Source: Mycobacterium neglectum (GTDB taxonomy: Bacteria; Actinomycetota; Actinomycetes; Mycobacteriales; Mycobacteriaceae). From it: a DNA stretch of 64,000 nucleotides. How positions within the stretch are numbered: the stretch's first letter is position 1; each line of letters begins with the position of its first letter. The notes beneath the pieces are model-generated. The model was not told the DNA's origin, did no database searches, and saw nothing but the letters and a program-made list of their open reading frames with translations. Of this stretch, positions 17,971-25,915 are shown piece by piece. The stretch lies in contig NZ_NVQE01000001.1 in the NCBI RefSeq assembly GCF_002591975.1, positions 335,265 to 399,264 of the forward strand, written 5' to 3'. Both the position numbers and the translations under genes were made by a program.

Positions 17971-17990
17971 CCGCGGGCAACCGCCCGCGG
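17971..17990 (-). terminator. GC-rich hairpin between rpmG2 and hadA
   Basis: Perfect 8-bp arms (CCGCGGGC / GCCCGCGG) with a 4-nt loop in the 49-nt gap between the rpmG2 stop and the hadA start. There is no T run, so it may be an attenuator, a processing site or a stabiliser rather than a strong terminator. It could allow different expression of rpmG2 and hadABC. Confidence 0.45.
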
Positions 17991-18001
17991 GTTGGTGCGC
18001 G

Positions 18002-18169
18002 CTAGCGCGATTCCTTATGCGCCTGGTGCTTGCCGCAGTTCGGGCAGAACTTCTTGATCTCGAGGCGATCGGGGTCGTTACGGCGGTTCTTCTTCGTGAT
18101 GTAGTTGCGGTGCTTGCACACCTCGCAGGCCAAGGTGATCTTGGGCCGTACGTCTGTACTGGAGGCCAC
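18002..18169 (-). CDS. rpmG2: 50S ribosomal protein L33, zinc-binding form
   Basis: 55 residues from GTG 18169 ([20 protein letters not shown]). The two CxxC pairs (CEVC and CPNC) mark the zinc-containing L33 paralogue; mycobacteria also have a zinc-free form expressed under zinc limitation. It precedes hadABC, matching rpmG2 (Rv0634B) synteny, and tRNA-Met lies 34 nt upstream. Confidence 0.97.
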   Translation of the reverse strand: MASSTDVRPKITLACEVCKHRNYITKKNRRNDPDRLEIKKFCPNCGKHQAHKESR

Positions 18170-18203
18170 TTCTTCGTCCTTCGTCTAACTGTTGGTCGTC
18201 TTG

Positions 18204-18277
18204 TAGCGGTGGGGGGACTCGATCCCCCGACCTCACGATTATGAGTCGTGCGCTCTAACCAGCTGAGCTACACCGCC
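18204..18277 (-). tRNA. tRNA-Met (CAT)
   Basis: 74 nt. The acceptor GGCGGTG pairs with CACCGCT (G-U at the first pair), the anticodon loop CTCATAA gives CAT, and the T arm is GGATCGAGTCC. The D arm GCTCAGCTGGTTAGAGC and the normal first pair fit an elongator rather than initiator tRNA. It lies between tRNA-Thr and rpmG2. Confidence 0.96.
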
Positions 18278-18313
18278 CCGATAGTCCGGTCCGGCGCACC
18301 GTCCCGTCCACCG

Positions 18314-18386
18314 AGCCCCCTAACGGAATCGAACCGTTGACCTTTTCCTTACCATGGAAACGCTCTACCGACTGAGCTAAGGGGGC
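18314..18386 (-). tRNA. tRNA-Thr (GGT)
   Basis: 73 nt. The acceptor GCCCCCT pairs with AGGGGGC, the anticodon loop ATGGTAA in stem TTTCC/GGAAA gives GGT, and the T arm is GGTTCGATTCC. It is first in the tRNA-Thr, tRNA-Met, rpmG2, hadABC series on this strand. Confidence 0.97.
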
Positions 18387-18452
18387 GTGACCCGACAGTC
18401 GTGCCGTGGGCCTTAAAGAGGGTACATTCTCGGCGTTTGCCTCGCCAAACCG

Positions 18453-18469
18453 CTGTTGGCGGCCAACAG
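18453..18469. promoter_or_regulatory. 17-bp palindrome upstream of NYN gene
   Basis: CTGTTGGCGGCCAACAG: 8-bp perfect arms around one central base. It is placed between the divergent tRNA-Thr gene and the NYN gene, 17 nt before the GTG at 18487. It may be an operator or overlap the stable-RNA promoter. Confidence 0.4.
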
Positions 18470-18486
18470 GGTGATAGGACGGACAT

Positions 18487-19347
18487 GTGACCGAATCCGG
18501 CGCTCCACGCGTGGCCGTCTACCTCGATTTCGACAACATCGTCATCTCTCGGTACGACCAGATCCACGGGCGCAGCTCGTTTCAGCGCGACAGAACGGCG
18601 GGATTTCACACCAAGCCCGGCCGCCTCACCGAGGCGACCGTCGACGTCAGCGCCATCATCGACTTCGCCTCCTCGTTCGGCACGCTGGTGCTGACGCGGG
18701 CCTACGCCGACTGGTCGGCCGACGTCAACGCCGAATACCAGGGTCAGCTCGTCGGCCGCGCGGTCGACCTGGTCCAGCTGTTTCCCGCCGCCGCGTACGC
18801 CAAGAACGGTGCCGACATCCGGTTGGCGGTCGACGCGGTGGAGGACATGTTCCGGCTGCCCGACCTCACCCACGTCGTCATCGTCGCCGGCGACTCCGAC
18901 TACATCCCGTTGGCGCAACGCTGCAAACGGCTCGGCCGCTACGTCGTCGGCATCGGTATCACCGGTTCGATCAGCAAGTCACTGACTGCCGCGTGCGACG
19001 AGTTCGTCACCTACGACGCGCTGCCGGGTGTGCCGGTGACCGAGCCGTCCAAGAAGAAGCCGCGCAAGAAGGCCGCCGACGGTGACTCCGAACCCGACGG
19101 GCCCGACCCCCAGGCCGCCGCGACCGCACTTCTGGAGCGGGCGCTGCGGATCGGCCACGAGAAGGACGACGCCGACTGGCTGCACAACTCCGCGGTCAAG
19201 GCGCAGATGAAGCGGATGGACCCGTCATTCTCGGAGAAGTCGCTGGGATTCCGCTCGTTCAGCGACTTCCTGCGCTCCCACGCCGAGGTGGCCGAGCTCG
19301 ATGAGAGCAGCACCACCCGCATGGTCCGGCTCAAGGTTGCGGAATGA
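18487..19347 (+). CDS. NYN-domain putative RNase with C-terminal LOTUS-like domain
   Basis: 286 residues from GTG 18487. The NYN/PIN-like (LabA, DUF88) domain is at residues about 8-180, with the acidic cluster VYLDFDN (Asp14, Asp16), NGADIRLAVDAVEDM and VVIVAGDSDYIPLAQRC; these are the expected metal-binding carboxylates of a PIN-type ribonuclease. A basic linker (PSKKKPRKKAADG) joins a C-terminal OST-HTH/LOTUS-like domain (VKAQMKRMDPSFSEKSLGFR then SFSDFLRSHAEV) that would bind RNA. It is divergent from three tRNA genes; an RNA-processing role is inferred. Confidence 0.88.
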   Translation: MTESGAPRVAVYLDFDNIVISRYDQIHGRSSFQRDRTAGFHTKPGRLTEATVDVSAIIDFASSFGTLVLTRAYADWSADVNAEYQGQLVGRAVDLVQLFPAAAYAKNGADIRLAVDAVEDMFRLPDLTHVVIVAGDSDYIPLAQRCKRLGRYVVGIGITGSISKSLTAACDEFVTYDALPGVPVTEPSKKKPRKKAADGDSEPDGPDPQAAATALLERALRIGHEKDDADWLHNSAVKAQMKRMDPSFSEKSLGFRSFSDFLRSHAEVAELDESSTTRMVRLKVAE

Positions 19348-19367
19348 CTCCGCTGTTGGAGCTAGCG

Positions 19368-19390
19368 GCGAAATCGACACCAGGGTTGTG
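19368..19390 (+). repeat. Dispersed intergenic repeat, copy A
   Basis: The core GCGAAATCGACACCAGGGTT plus GTG matches 61403-61425 at 21 of 23 positions, and looser similarity continues for about 60 bp (CCATGGTGTCAAA against CCATGGCGTCGAAA). It lies between the NYN gene stop and the glyoxalase II start. Function unknown. Confidence 0.6.
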
Positions 19391-19467
19391 GATCGCAGGC
19401 ACCACTTCGAATAAGCGGCCATGGTGTCAAACTCGCGCATAGCAGCCGACTGAATAGTCTGAATCCC

Positions 19468-20178
19468 ATGACGGATCGCTTGTACTTTCGCCAGCTGCTC
19501 TCCGGCCGGGATTTCGCCGCAGGCGACGTGATCGCCGAGCAGATGCGCAACTTCGCCTATCTCATCGGCGACCGCGAGACCGGCGATTGCGTCGTCGTCG
19601 ATCCGGCGTATGCGGCGGGTGACCTGGTTGACGCGCTGGAGGCCGACGGCATGCACCTCTCGGGCGTGCTGGTCAGCCACCACCACCCCGACCATGTCGG
19701 CGGCTCGATGATGGGATTCGAACTGAAGGGCCTCGCCGAGCTGCTCGAGCGGGTCAGCGTGCCCGTGCACGTCAACAGCGTTGAGGCCGAATGGGTTTCA
19801 CGAGTCACCGGGATCGCCCGCAGCGAGCTGACCGACCATCAGCATGGCGATGTGATCAAGGTCGGCGACATCGACATCGAGCTTCTCCATACTCCTGGCC
19901 ACACCCCGGGAAGCCAGTGCTTCCTGCTGGACGGCCGACTTGTCGCGGGCGACACGCTGTTTCTGGAGGGCTGCGGTCGTACCGACTTCCCCGGTGGCGA
20001 TGTCGACGAGATGTTCCGCAGCCTGCAGGCGCTGGCTCAGCTGTCCGGCGATCCGACCGTCTTTCCTGGCCACTGGTATTCGCAGGAGCCCAGTGCGGCG
20101 CTTTCAGAGGTGCGGCGCACCAATTACGTATATCGCGCCAGCAATCTGGATCAGTGGCGCATGTTGATGGGCGGTTGA
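19468..20178 (+). CDS. Glyoxalase II-type metallo-beta-lactamase-fold hydrolase
   Basis: 236 residues of the hydroxyacylglutathione-hydrolase group; in mycobacteria the thiol would be mycothiol or another thioester. Metal ligands are SHHHPDHVGG near residue 72, LHTPGHTPGS near 140, VAGDTLF and FPGHWYSQE. The position between the tRNA/rpmG2 block and echA3 matches Rv0634c of M. tuberculosis. It starts at ATG 19468, 120 nt after the NYN gene. Substrate specificity cannot be read from sequence. Confidence 0.93.
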   Translation: MTDRLYFRQLLSGRDFAAGDVIAEQMRNFAYLIGDRETGDCVVVDPAYAAGDLVDALEADGMHLSGVLVSHHHPDHVGGSMMGFELKGLAELLERVSVPVHVNSVEAEWVSRVTGIARSELTDHQHGDVIKVGDIDIELLHTPGHTPGSQCFLLDGRLVAGDTLFLEGCGRTDFPGGDVDEMFRSLQALAQLSGDPTVFPGHWYSQEPSAALSEVRRTNYVYRASNLDQWRMLMGG

Positions 20179-20337
20179 GCGCTGCGGATTCGTTGTCGTA
20201 GCTGGCAAGGTCGCCGCCAACCTCGTTAGGCACTCCGGTCTCTGCTTACCCAGCGTCCTGGGCTTTTCCAGCAAATGACGCGAGCGCAAATTTCTCTGAT
20301 TCTGTAGCGGCGGACGGACCGTGATATACGTCGGTAC

Positions 20338-21300
20338 GTGGAACGGGTCGATTTCCGGGCACTCAGCGTGACCGACGTATCGCCCAGTGGGTGGACTGCA
20401 CTGGCTGCGTGGGTGGCGGTCATGGTGCTCATTGCGGCATTGGTATACGCGTGGCGGGCCTACCAACGGGCCAGAACACACGCCGAAGAGCTGATGCAGC
20501 CCAACGTGGCGATGTACATGGAGCCGGCCGCCAACGACTGGCATCTCGTCGAACTCGTCGTCAAGAACTTCGGTCAGACCGCGGCGTACAGCATCCGATT
20601 CGAGTGGGCGCATCCTCCAACCGTCGGCAAGTACGAGAACGTGTACGAGGATCGCTACGTCGACATCGTGCCGCTGAATCTCCCGGCAGAGATCCCGTAC
20701 CTGGCGCCGTCGCAGGAGTTCCGGATCGTGTGGGATTCGGCGCTGGACCGCCGCGAACTCGGAGAGACCATCGCGTCCCGCTTCGACGGCGCAGTCACCT
20801 ACTTCGACAAGCCCACGAGTAAGGGATCGAAGCGGGCCGGACGTCAGTTCCGGTCGGCGGCCGTATTGGACTGGGCCACACTGCATCCCGTCGAGCGGCT
20901 GCAGTTGCTGACCACCCATGATCTGGCCCGGCAGGAGAAGCAGAAGCTCGAACTGCTGCGCAATCTGTTGACGTACTACCACTACGCGGCAAGCGAGAGT
21001 CGCGAAGAGGTCCTGCGCAGCGAGATCAACAGGGTGCGCACCGCCGCCGACAAGATGCGCGAGCGCCTGTCCACCGCCCAGGCGAAAGCACCCGCTGCGG
21101 AAAGCGCGCCACCGCCACCGCCACCGCGACGGGAGGCTCCGCCGCGGAAGGCTTCGTTCAATGCGCCCCTGCGCGAGGTGCCGTTCGACGGCCCGGCGGC
21201 AGCGGATGTCCCCAAGGACAACGGAGCGGACTACGACGACGATGACGCCCAGACCCAGGTGATCAACGGTGGTCCCCGGCACCGGCGCGATCTCGCTTAG
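20338..21300 (+). CDS. Membrane-anchored hypothetical protein
   Basis: 320 residues from GTG 20338. One membrane helix (WTALAAWVAVMVLIAALVYA, about residues 19-38) precedes a beta-rich domain with LVELVVKNFGQTAAYSIRFE, resembling small Ig-like domains that mediate assembly. A helical stretch, a proline-rich segment (APPPPPPRREAPP) and an acidic end follow. No catalytic motif is seen. The gene lies where Rv0633c sits in M. tuberculosis, but homology was not established here. Confidence 0.75.
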   Translation: MERVDFRALSVTDVSPSGWTALAAWVAVMVLIAALVYAWRAYQRARTHAEELMQPNVAMYMEPAANDWHLVELVVKNFGQTAAYSIRFEWAHPPTVGKYENVYEDRYVDIVPLNLPAEIPYLAPSQEFRIVWDSALDRRELGETIASRFDGAVTYFDKPTSKGSKRAGRQFRSAAVLDWATLHPVERLQLLTTHDLARQEKQKLELLRNLLTYYHYAASESREEVLRSEINRVRTAADKMRERLSTAQAKAPAAESAPPPPPPRREAPPRKASFNAPLREVPFDGPAAADVPKDNGADYDDDDAQTQVINGGPRHRRDLA

Positions 21301-21385
21301 CTTGGCTTTCGTTTAGGAGCCTTGGCTTTCGTAACACTGTTTCGTAACATCGATCTGGAAACTCGACGCACTCAAAGGAGAGGCG

Positions 21386-22084
21386 ATGACCAGCCCGGTT
21401 GGCTACGAGCTCAACGATTCAGTCGCGACGATCACCATGGACGACGGCAAAGTCAATGTGCTGGGTCCCGACATGCAGGCCGCGATCAACGTGGCCCTCG
21501 ACCGCGCCGAGAAGGACTCCGCGAAGGCCGTCGTGCTCGCGGGCAATGACCGCGTGTTCAGCGGCGGATTCGACCTCGCGGTATTCCAGTCGGGCGACCC
21601 GCAGGCGGCGCACAACATGTTGGCCGGCGGCTTCGAGCTGTCGGTGCGATGCCTGACGTTCCCCGCGCCGGTGATCATGGCCGCGACGGGCTCGGCGATC
21701 GCGATGGGGTCGTTCCTGCTGCTGTCGGGCGACCACCGGGTCGGGCAGCCGAAGACCAAATGCCAGGCGATCGAGGTGGCCATCGGGATGACGATTCCGA
21801 TCTCGGCGATCGAGATCATGCGGATGCGGTTGACGCCCGCGGCGTTCCAACGCGGCACGGCACTGGCATCGATCTACGTCGGCGACGAGACGATCACCGC
21901 GGGCTGGCTGGACGAGATCGTCGAAAAGGACCAGGTACTCGCCAGCGCCCAGGCCGCCGCAGCCGCGGCGGCGCAGTTGCACACCGGCGCACATGTAGCG
22001 ACCAAACTCAAGGCCCGCGAATCGGCGTTGCAGGCGATCCAGGCCGGAATCGACGGTTTGGCAACGGAATTCAGCCTCGGCTAG
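21386..22084 (+). CDS. echA3: Enoyl-CoA hydratase/isomerase EchA3
   Basis: 232-residue crotonase-fold protein, close to the length of M. tuberculosis EchA3 (Rv0632c). It has the oxyanion segment GNDRVFSGGFDLAVFQSG and MAATGSAIAMGSFLLLSGDH. The paired glutamates of true hydratases are not evident at the usual places, so it may be an isomerase or other crotonase. It starts at ATG 21386 behind AAAGGAGAGG. A TetR gene follows after 9 nt. Confidence 0.92.
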   Translation: MTSPVGYELNDSVATITMDDGKVNVLGPDMQAAINVALDRAEKDSAKAVVLAGNDRVFSGGFDLAVFQSGDPQAAHNMLAGGFELSVRCLTFPAPVIMAATGSAIAMGSFLLLSGDHRVGQPKTKCQAIEVAIGMTIPISAIEIMRMRLTPAAFQRGTALASIYVGDETITAGWLDEIVEKDQVLASAQAAAAAAAQLHTGAHVATKLKARESALQAIQAGIDGLATEFSLG

Positions 22085-22093
22085 GCCGCTGAG

Positions 22094-22684
22094 ATGCCCA
22101 GGGCCAAGCAACGCACGCCCGAACTGCGCGAGCACCTGCTGGAGGTCGCGGTAGCGACGCTGGCCGCCGAGGGCTTCTCGGGGTTCACGACGCGACGGGT
22201 GGCCGAGCGGGCGGGCACGTCGGTGCCCGCGGTCTACGAGCTGTTCACCGACAAGGCCGGCCTGGTGCGGGCGATGTTCTTCGAGGGCTTCCGGCTGCTC
22301 GGCGCTGAGCTGGCAAAGGTGCCGGTCACCGACGATCCACTCGACGATCTGGAACGGCTGGTGCCGGTGTTCCGGCACTTTTGCCGCGCCTATCCGAGGC
22401 TGGCGCAGGTGATGTTCTCGCGGCCGTTCATGGACTTCGAGCCGGGACCCGACGAGCTGGCGGCGGGAGCATCGGTGCGCGAAGTGTTCATCGGCCGGAT
22501 CCAGCGGTGCGTCGATGCGGGGCTGCTGTCGGGCGACGTCACGGACATCGCGCACGTGCTGCTCGCATTGGCGCAGGGATTGGCTGTGCAGGAGTTGGGC
22601 CGCTGGCTTGGCCCGTCGGGGCCGTCAGTCGAGCGACGATGGAAGCTGGGCGTCGAGTCGCTGCTAGCGGGCTTCCGCGGCTGA
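22094..22684 (+). CDS. TetR-family regulator
   Basis: 196 residues. The HTH is at residues 8-55: TPELREHLLEVAVATLAAEG, FTTRRVAERAGTSVPAVYEL, FTDKAGLVRAMF. The effector domain contains ARLYSR-like FMDFEPGPDELAAGASVRE. It lies 9 nt after echA3, so is probably co-transcribed with it. It may control echA3 or the following gene; no operator was recognised. Confidence 0.93.
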   Translation: MPRAKQRTPELREHLLEVAVATLAAEGFSGFTTRRVAERAGTSVPAVYELFTDKAGLVRAMFFEGFRLLGAELAKVPVTDDPLDDLERLVPVFRHFCRAYPRLAQVMFSRPFMDFEPGPDELAAGASVREVFIGRIQRCVDAGLLSGDVTDIAHVLLALAQGLAVQELGRWLGPSGPSVERRWKLGVESLLAGFRG

Positions 22685-22779
22685 CGTTTCGCTTGCGCCA
22701 ATGGAATCGAGCCCGGCAGCCTCGAACTTGGGGCAATTGCCCCATGTGGCCTCCCGTGCCGTCAACAAATGATGACGGC

Positions 22780-23517
22780 ATGACCACGACACCTCAAGCG
22801 GCCGCGACCGCAGCCAGAAACCTGCCCCTCCCCGACGGCGACGAGGAACGCGTCGTCGGCTTCGGCGTGATGGGCCTGCCCTTCGCCAACGGGCACTACC
22901 TGGCGTTCCGCGACTTCCCCGAGACGTCCTTCTCCCCCGCCTATCTGTCGGTGTGGCATCGCACCCCGGACGGCGTATGGACGTTCTACGCGACCACGCC
23001 CGGCCCGCAGAGCTGCTCGCGCTACTTCAGCTCGGCCACCCCCGTCGACCCGGTCGTCTGCGACATCACGTCGCGCTGGGTGACGCCGTGGTCCCTCGCG
23101 ATTTCCATTGACTCAGTGCTGGATTGGCGCGTCGACATCAAAGCCACGCCCGCAACACGACTGATGAGCGCCATCGGATCAAAGCTGCCCGCGGCGATGT
23201 CGCGAAGCCGCAAAGTGCTCGCCGCGATGAGCCCCGCCGTCGGGCCGCTGTTGGGTGTCGGCCGGATCAAGCTGACCGGCAACCTGCCCAACGGTCAGGA
23301 GTTCCGGATCGCACCGCGACGGGTGTGGGCGGTCGCCGACTCGAGCGCCGTCCTGCGCGGCGAGGATCTCGGCTCCGTCGGCCCACATCCCGTGCAGGGC
23401 AACCTCGCGGACTTCCAGCTCCCCCAGCGCGGCATCTGCGTCGTCGCACAGGGCCGTTTCGAGGCGTTCGACGTCGCGCGGCATCGCGACGGCGACCGTC
23501 TTGACCTATCCGGCTGA
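22780..23517 (+). CDS. Hypothetical protein
   Basis: 245 residues from ATG 22780 ([17 protein letters not shown]). It has no signal peptide or membrane helix. Aromatic, beta-rich segments ([38 protein letters not shown]) are followed by a helical middle ([20 protein letters not shown]) and an Arg-rich end. The layout suggests a compact ligand-binding or hydroxylase-like beta domain, but no family could be named. It is 7 nt upstream of the HD-GYP gene and probably co-expressed with it. Confidence 0.75.
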   Translation: MTTTPQAAATAARNLPLPDGDEERVVGFGVMGLPFANGHYLAFRDFPETSFSPAYLSVWHRTPDGVWTFYATTPGPQSCSRYFSSATPVDPVVCDITSRWVTPWSLAISIDSVLDWRVDIKATPATRLMSAIGSKLPAAMSRSRKVLAAMSPAVGPLLGVGRIKLTGNLPNGQEFRIAPRRVWAVADSSAVLRGEDLGSVGPHPVQGNLADFQLPQRGICVVAQGRFEAFDVARHRDGDRLDLSG

Positions 23518-23524
23518 CCAACCG

Positions 23525-25117
23525 ATGACAACGGCGCAGAATCGGCACATGCCCTCCCGGCAGGCGCAGCCAGACCTTCCGACCCGCGCGGAGGTACTGG
23601 CGGCGCTGTCGGTGGCCATCGACCTCGGATTGGGGCAGCCCGCCGAGCACATGCTGCGGTCGGCGCTGATCGCGACGCGGATCGCCGACCGTCTGGGACT
23701 TGCTGCATCACAGCGCGATTGCATCTACTACGCCACGCTGATCATGTGGATCGGCTGTCACGCCGACTCTCATGAGTACGCGCGCTGGTTCGGTGACGAC
23801 ATCGCGGTGCGTCGCGGCTCCTATCTCGTCGACTGGTCGGGGCTGCCGTACCAACGCTTCCTGCTGACCAACATCGGCCGCGGCGAGTCGCTACTGTCGC
23901 GACTGAAAACCGCGGCGACGCTGTATGCCAATGCACGAGGGCATATTTCGCAGCTCATCCACTCACATTGCACGTCGGCGGCGCTGCTGGCCGAACACAT
24001 CGGGCTTTCCGACGACGTGCAGACCGCGTTGCGGTTCACCTTCGAACGCTTCGACGGCGGCGGTCTGCCGACCGGGGCGTCCGGCGAGGCCATTCCGATC
24101 GAGATGCGGGTGGCCCAGCTCGCCGACATGGTCGAGGTGCATCAGCGGGAGTACGGGACCGAGGGTGCGGTCGCGATGGCCCGCAGCCGCCGCGGCGGGC
24201 AGTTCGATCCGGCCGTGGTCGACGCGTTCGTCGCCGACCCGGCCGGCGTGCTCGCGGTGCCGTCGGCCGGCGATGTGTGGGGCACCGCGCTGCAACACGC
24301 ACCGGATCGCAACACCCGCCTCGACGGCCCGTCACTGGACGCGCTGCTGGTGGCGCTCGGCGATTTCGTCGACCTCAAATGTCCGTTCACCCTGGGGCAT
24401 TCACGGAAGGTCGCCCAGCTGGCGGCCGATGGTGCCGTCAGCGCAGGACTGGACGACGACGCCGTCACGTTGACTCGAAGAGCGGCATGGGTACACGACG
24501 TCGGCCGCATCGGGGTGTCGAACCAGATCTGGTCCAAATCAGGCGATTTGACGATGGCCGAGTTCGAGCGGATGCGGCTGCACCCCTACCTCTCCGAGCG
24601 CATCCTGTCGCGGGTGCACGGCCTGAAGGACGTGGCGGCGGTGGCCACCAATCATCACGAATGCCTCGACGGCTCCGGGTATCCGCGCGGGCTGGCGGCG
24701 CGGCAGCTGACGATGCCCGACCGATTGCTGGCGTGCGCGGTGAGCTATCAGAGCGCGCTCGAACCGCGGCCCTACCGTGAGGCACTCGGGCCGGCCGGTG
24801 CCGCACGCCGGCTACGTGAACGCGTCCGCGACGGCGAGCTGGACTCGGTGGCCGCCGACGCCGTGCTGTACGCCTCCGGTCATGCACCCGACCGGCCGAA
24901 GGCACGACCCCACGGGCTGACCGCGCGCGAGGTCGAGGTGCTCCGACTGGTGGCCCATGGTGCAAGCAACAAGGAGATCGCCGCCAAACTGGTGCTCAGC
25001 GAGAAGACGGTCCGCAACCACGTGGAGCGCACGTACACCAAGATCGGCGTCTCGAACCGGATCGGGGCAAGCATGTACGCCCTCGAACACGGACTGGCGG
25101 ACCCACCCGAGAGTTGA
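23525..25117 (+). CDS. Tandem HD-GYP protein with LuxR-type DNA-binding domain
   Basis: 530 residues. The second half has a canonical HD-GYP domain: HDVGRIG (His324, Asp325), [16 protein letters not shown] (HHE at 377-379). The first half repeats the fold in degenerate form ([20 protein letters not shown]), with GCHADSH where the HD pair should be. The C-terminus is a LuxR HTH ([37 protein letters not shown]). HD-GYP domains hydrolyse c-di-GMP or related dinucleotides; direct control of transcription by this domain is inferred. Starts: ATG 23525 chosen; 23549 possible. Confidence 0.9.
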   Translation: MTTAQNRHMPSRQAQPDLPTRAEVLAALSVAIDLGLGQPAEHMLRSALIATRIADRLGLAASQRDCIYYATLIMWIGCHADSHEYARWFGDDIAVRRGSYLVDWSGLPYQRFLLTNIGRGESLLSRLKTAATLYANARGHISQLIHSHCTSAALLAEHIGLSDDVQTALRFTFERFDGGGLPTGASGEAIPIEMRVAQLADMVEVHQREYGTEGAVAMARSRRGGQFDPAVVDAFVADPAGVLAVPSAGDVWGTALQHAPDRNTRLDGPSLDALLVALGDFVDLKCPFTLGHSRKVAQLAADGAVSAGLDDDAVTLTRRAAWVHDVGRIGVSNQIWSKSGDLTMAEFERMRLHPYLSERILSRVHGLKDVAAVATNHHECLDGSGYPRGLAARQLTMPDRLLACAVSYQSALEPRPYREALGPAGAARRLRERVRDGELDSVAADAVLYASGHAPDRPKARPHGLTAREVEVLRLVAHGASNKEIAAKLVLSEKTVRNHVERTYTKIGVSNRIGASMYALEHGLADPPES

Positions 25118-25165
25118 GGCATCCGCCCCATGCGTCGACGGCCCGCCGGGGCGCAAGGTCGAACC

Positions 25166-25915
25166 ATGAACCGATCCCTGGCCGTCGTGTACGGCACGCT
25201 GAGCTACACCCTGTTCCTCGTTGTCTTTCTGTACCTGATCGGATTTGTCGGCGGATTCGTGCCGCGAAGTGTCGACGAAGCCGTCGCCGCCCCGGTGGGG
25301 TGGGCGGTGCTGATCGACGTCGCGTTGGTGACGGTTTTCGCGCTGCAGCACAGCGTGATGGCGCGCCCCGCGTTCAAGAAATGGTGGACCCGCATCGTGC
25401 CGGCGCCCATCGAACGGAGCACCTACGTGCTGGCGGCGAGTCTCGTTCTCGTCGTGATGTTTTGGCAGTGGCGCGAGCTCCCCACCGTCGTCTGGGACGT
25501 CACTTGGCAGCCTGCGCGTCTTGGATTGTGGGCGCTGTTCTGGCTGGGCTGGGCGACGGTGCTGGCATCGACGTTCATGATCAATCACTTCGAGTTGTTC
25601 GGGCTGAAGCAGGTGTTCGCGAACTGGCGGGCGCGGCCGTCGGTCGAGACGGGCTTCCGGACGACGCTGCTCTACCGAGTGGTGCGCCACCCGCTGATGC
25701 TGGGCTTCCTCATCGCCTTCTGGGCCGCGCCGACCATGACCGCGGGTCACCTGTTGTTCGCCGCGGTGATGACGGGCTACATCCTGCTGGCCCTGCAGAT
25801 CGAGGAGCACGACCTGATGGCGGCGCTGGGCTCGCACTACGCCGAGTACCGCAAGCGGGTCCCCATGCTGATCCCAGGGCTCCGCAGGCGTGACACTGAC
25901 ATGATGGTTGGGTGA
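25166..25915 (+). CDS. mddA: Methanethiol S-methyltransferase (MddA)
   Basis: 249-residue membrane protein of the NnrU/isoprenylcysteine methyltransferase superfamily. The start LAVVYGTLSYTLFLVVFLYL then IGFVGGFVP, the FALQHSVMARPAFKKWWTR segment and the C-terminal RHPLMLGFLIAFW with EEHDLMAALGSHYAEY match MddA, which methylates methanethiol to dimethyl sulfide using SAM. About five to six membrane helices are visible. It starts at ATG 25166. The stop overlaps the CorA-like GTG by 4 nt. Confidence 0.85.
   Translation: MNRSLAVVYGTLSYTLFLVVFLYLIGFVGGFVPRSVDEAVAAPVGWAVLIDVALVTVFALQHSVMARPAFKKWWTRIVPAPIERSTYVLAASLVLVVMFWQWRELPTVVWDVTWQPARLGLWALFWLGWATVLASTFMINHFELFGLKQVFANWRARPSVETGFRTTLLYRVVRHPLMLGFLIAFWAAPTMTAGHLLFAAVMTGYILLALQIEEHDLMAALGSHYAEYRKRVPMLIPGLRRRDTDMMVG

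Noticed and set aside
20104..21282. Open frame of 392 codons antisense to the membrane-anchored protein
   Set aside because: It runs through the glyoxalase II 3' end and the opposite gene; the composition is typical of third-position GC shadow. The plus-strand gene has a clear membrane helix and start.
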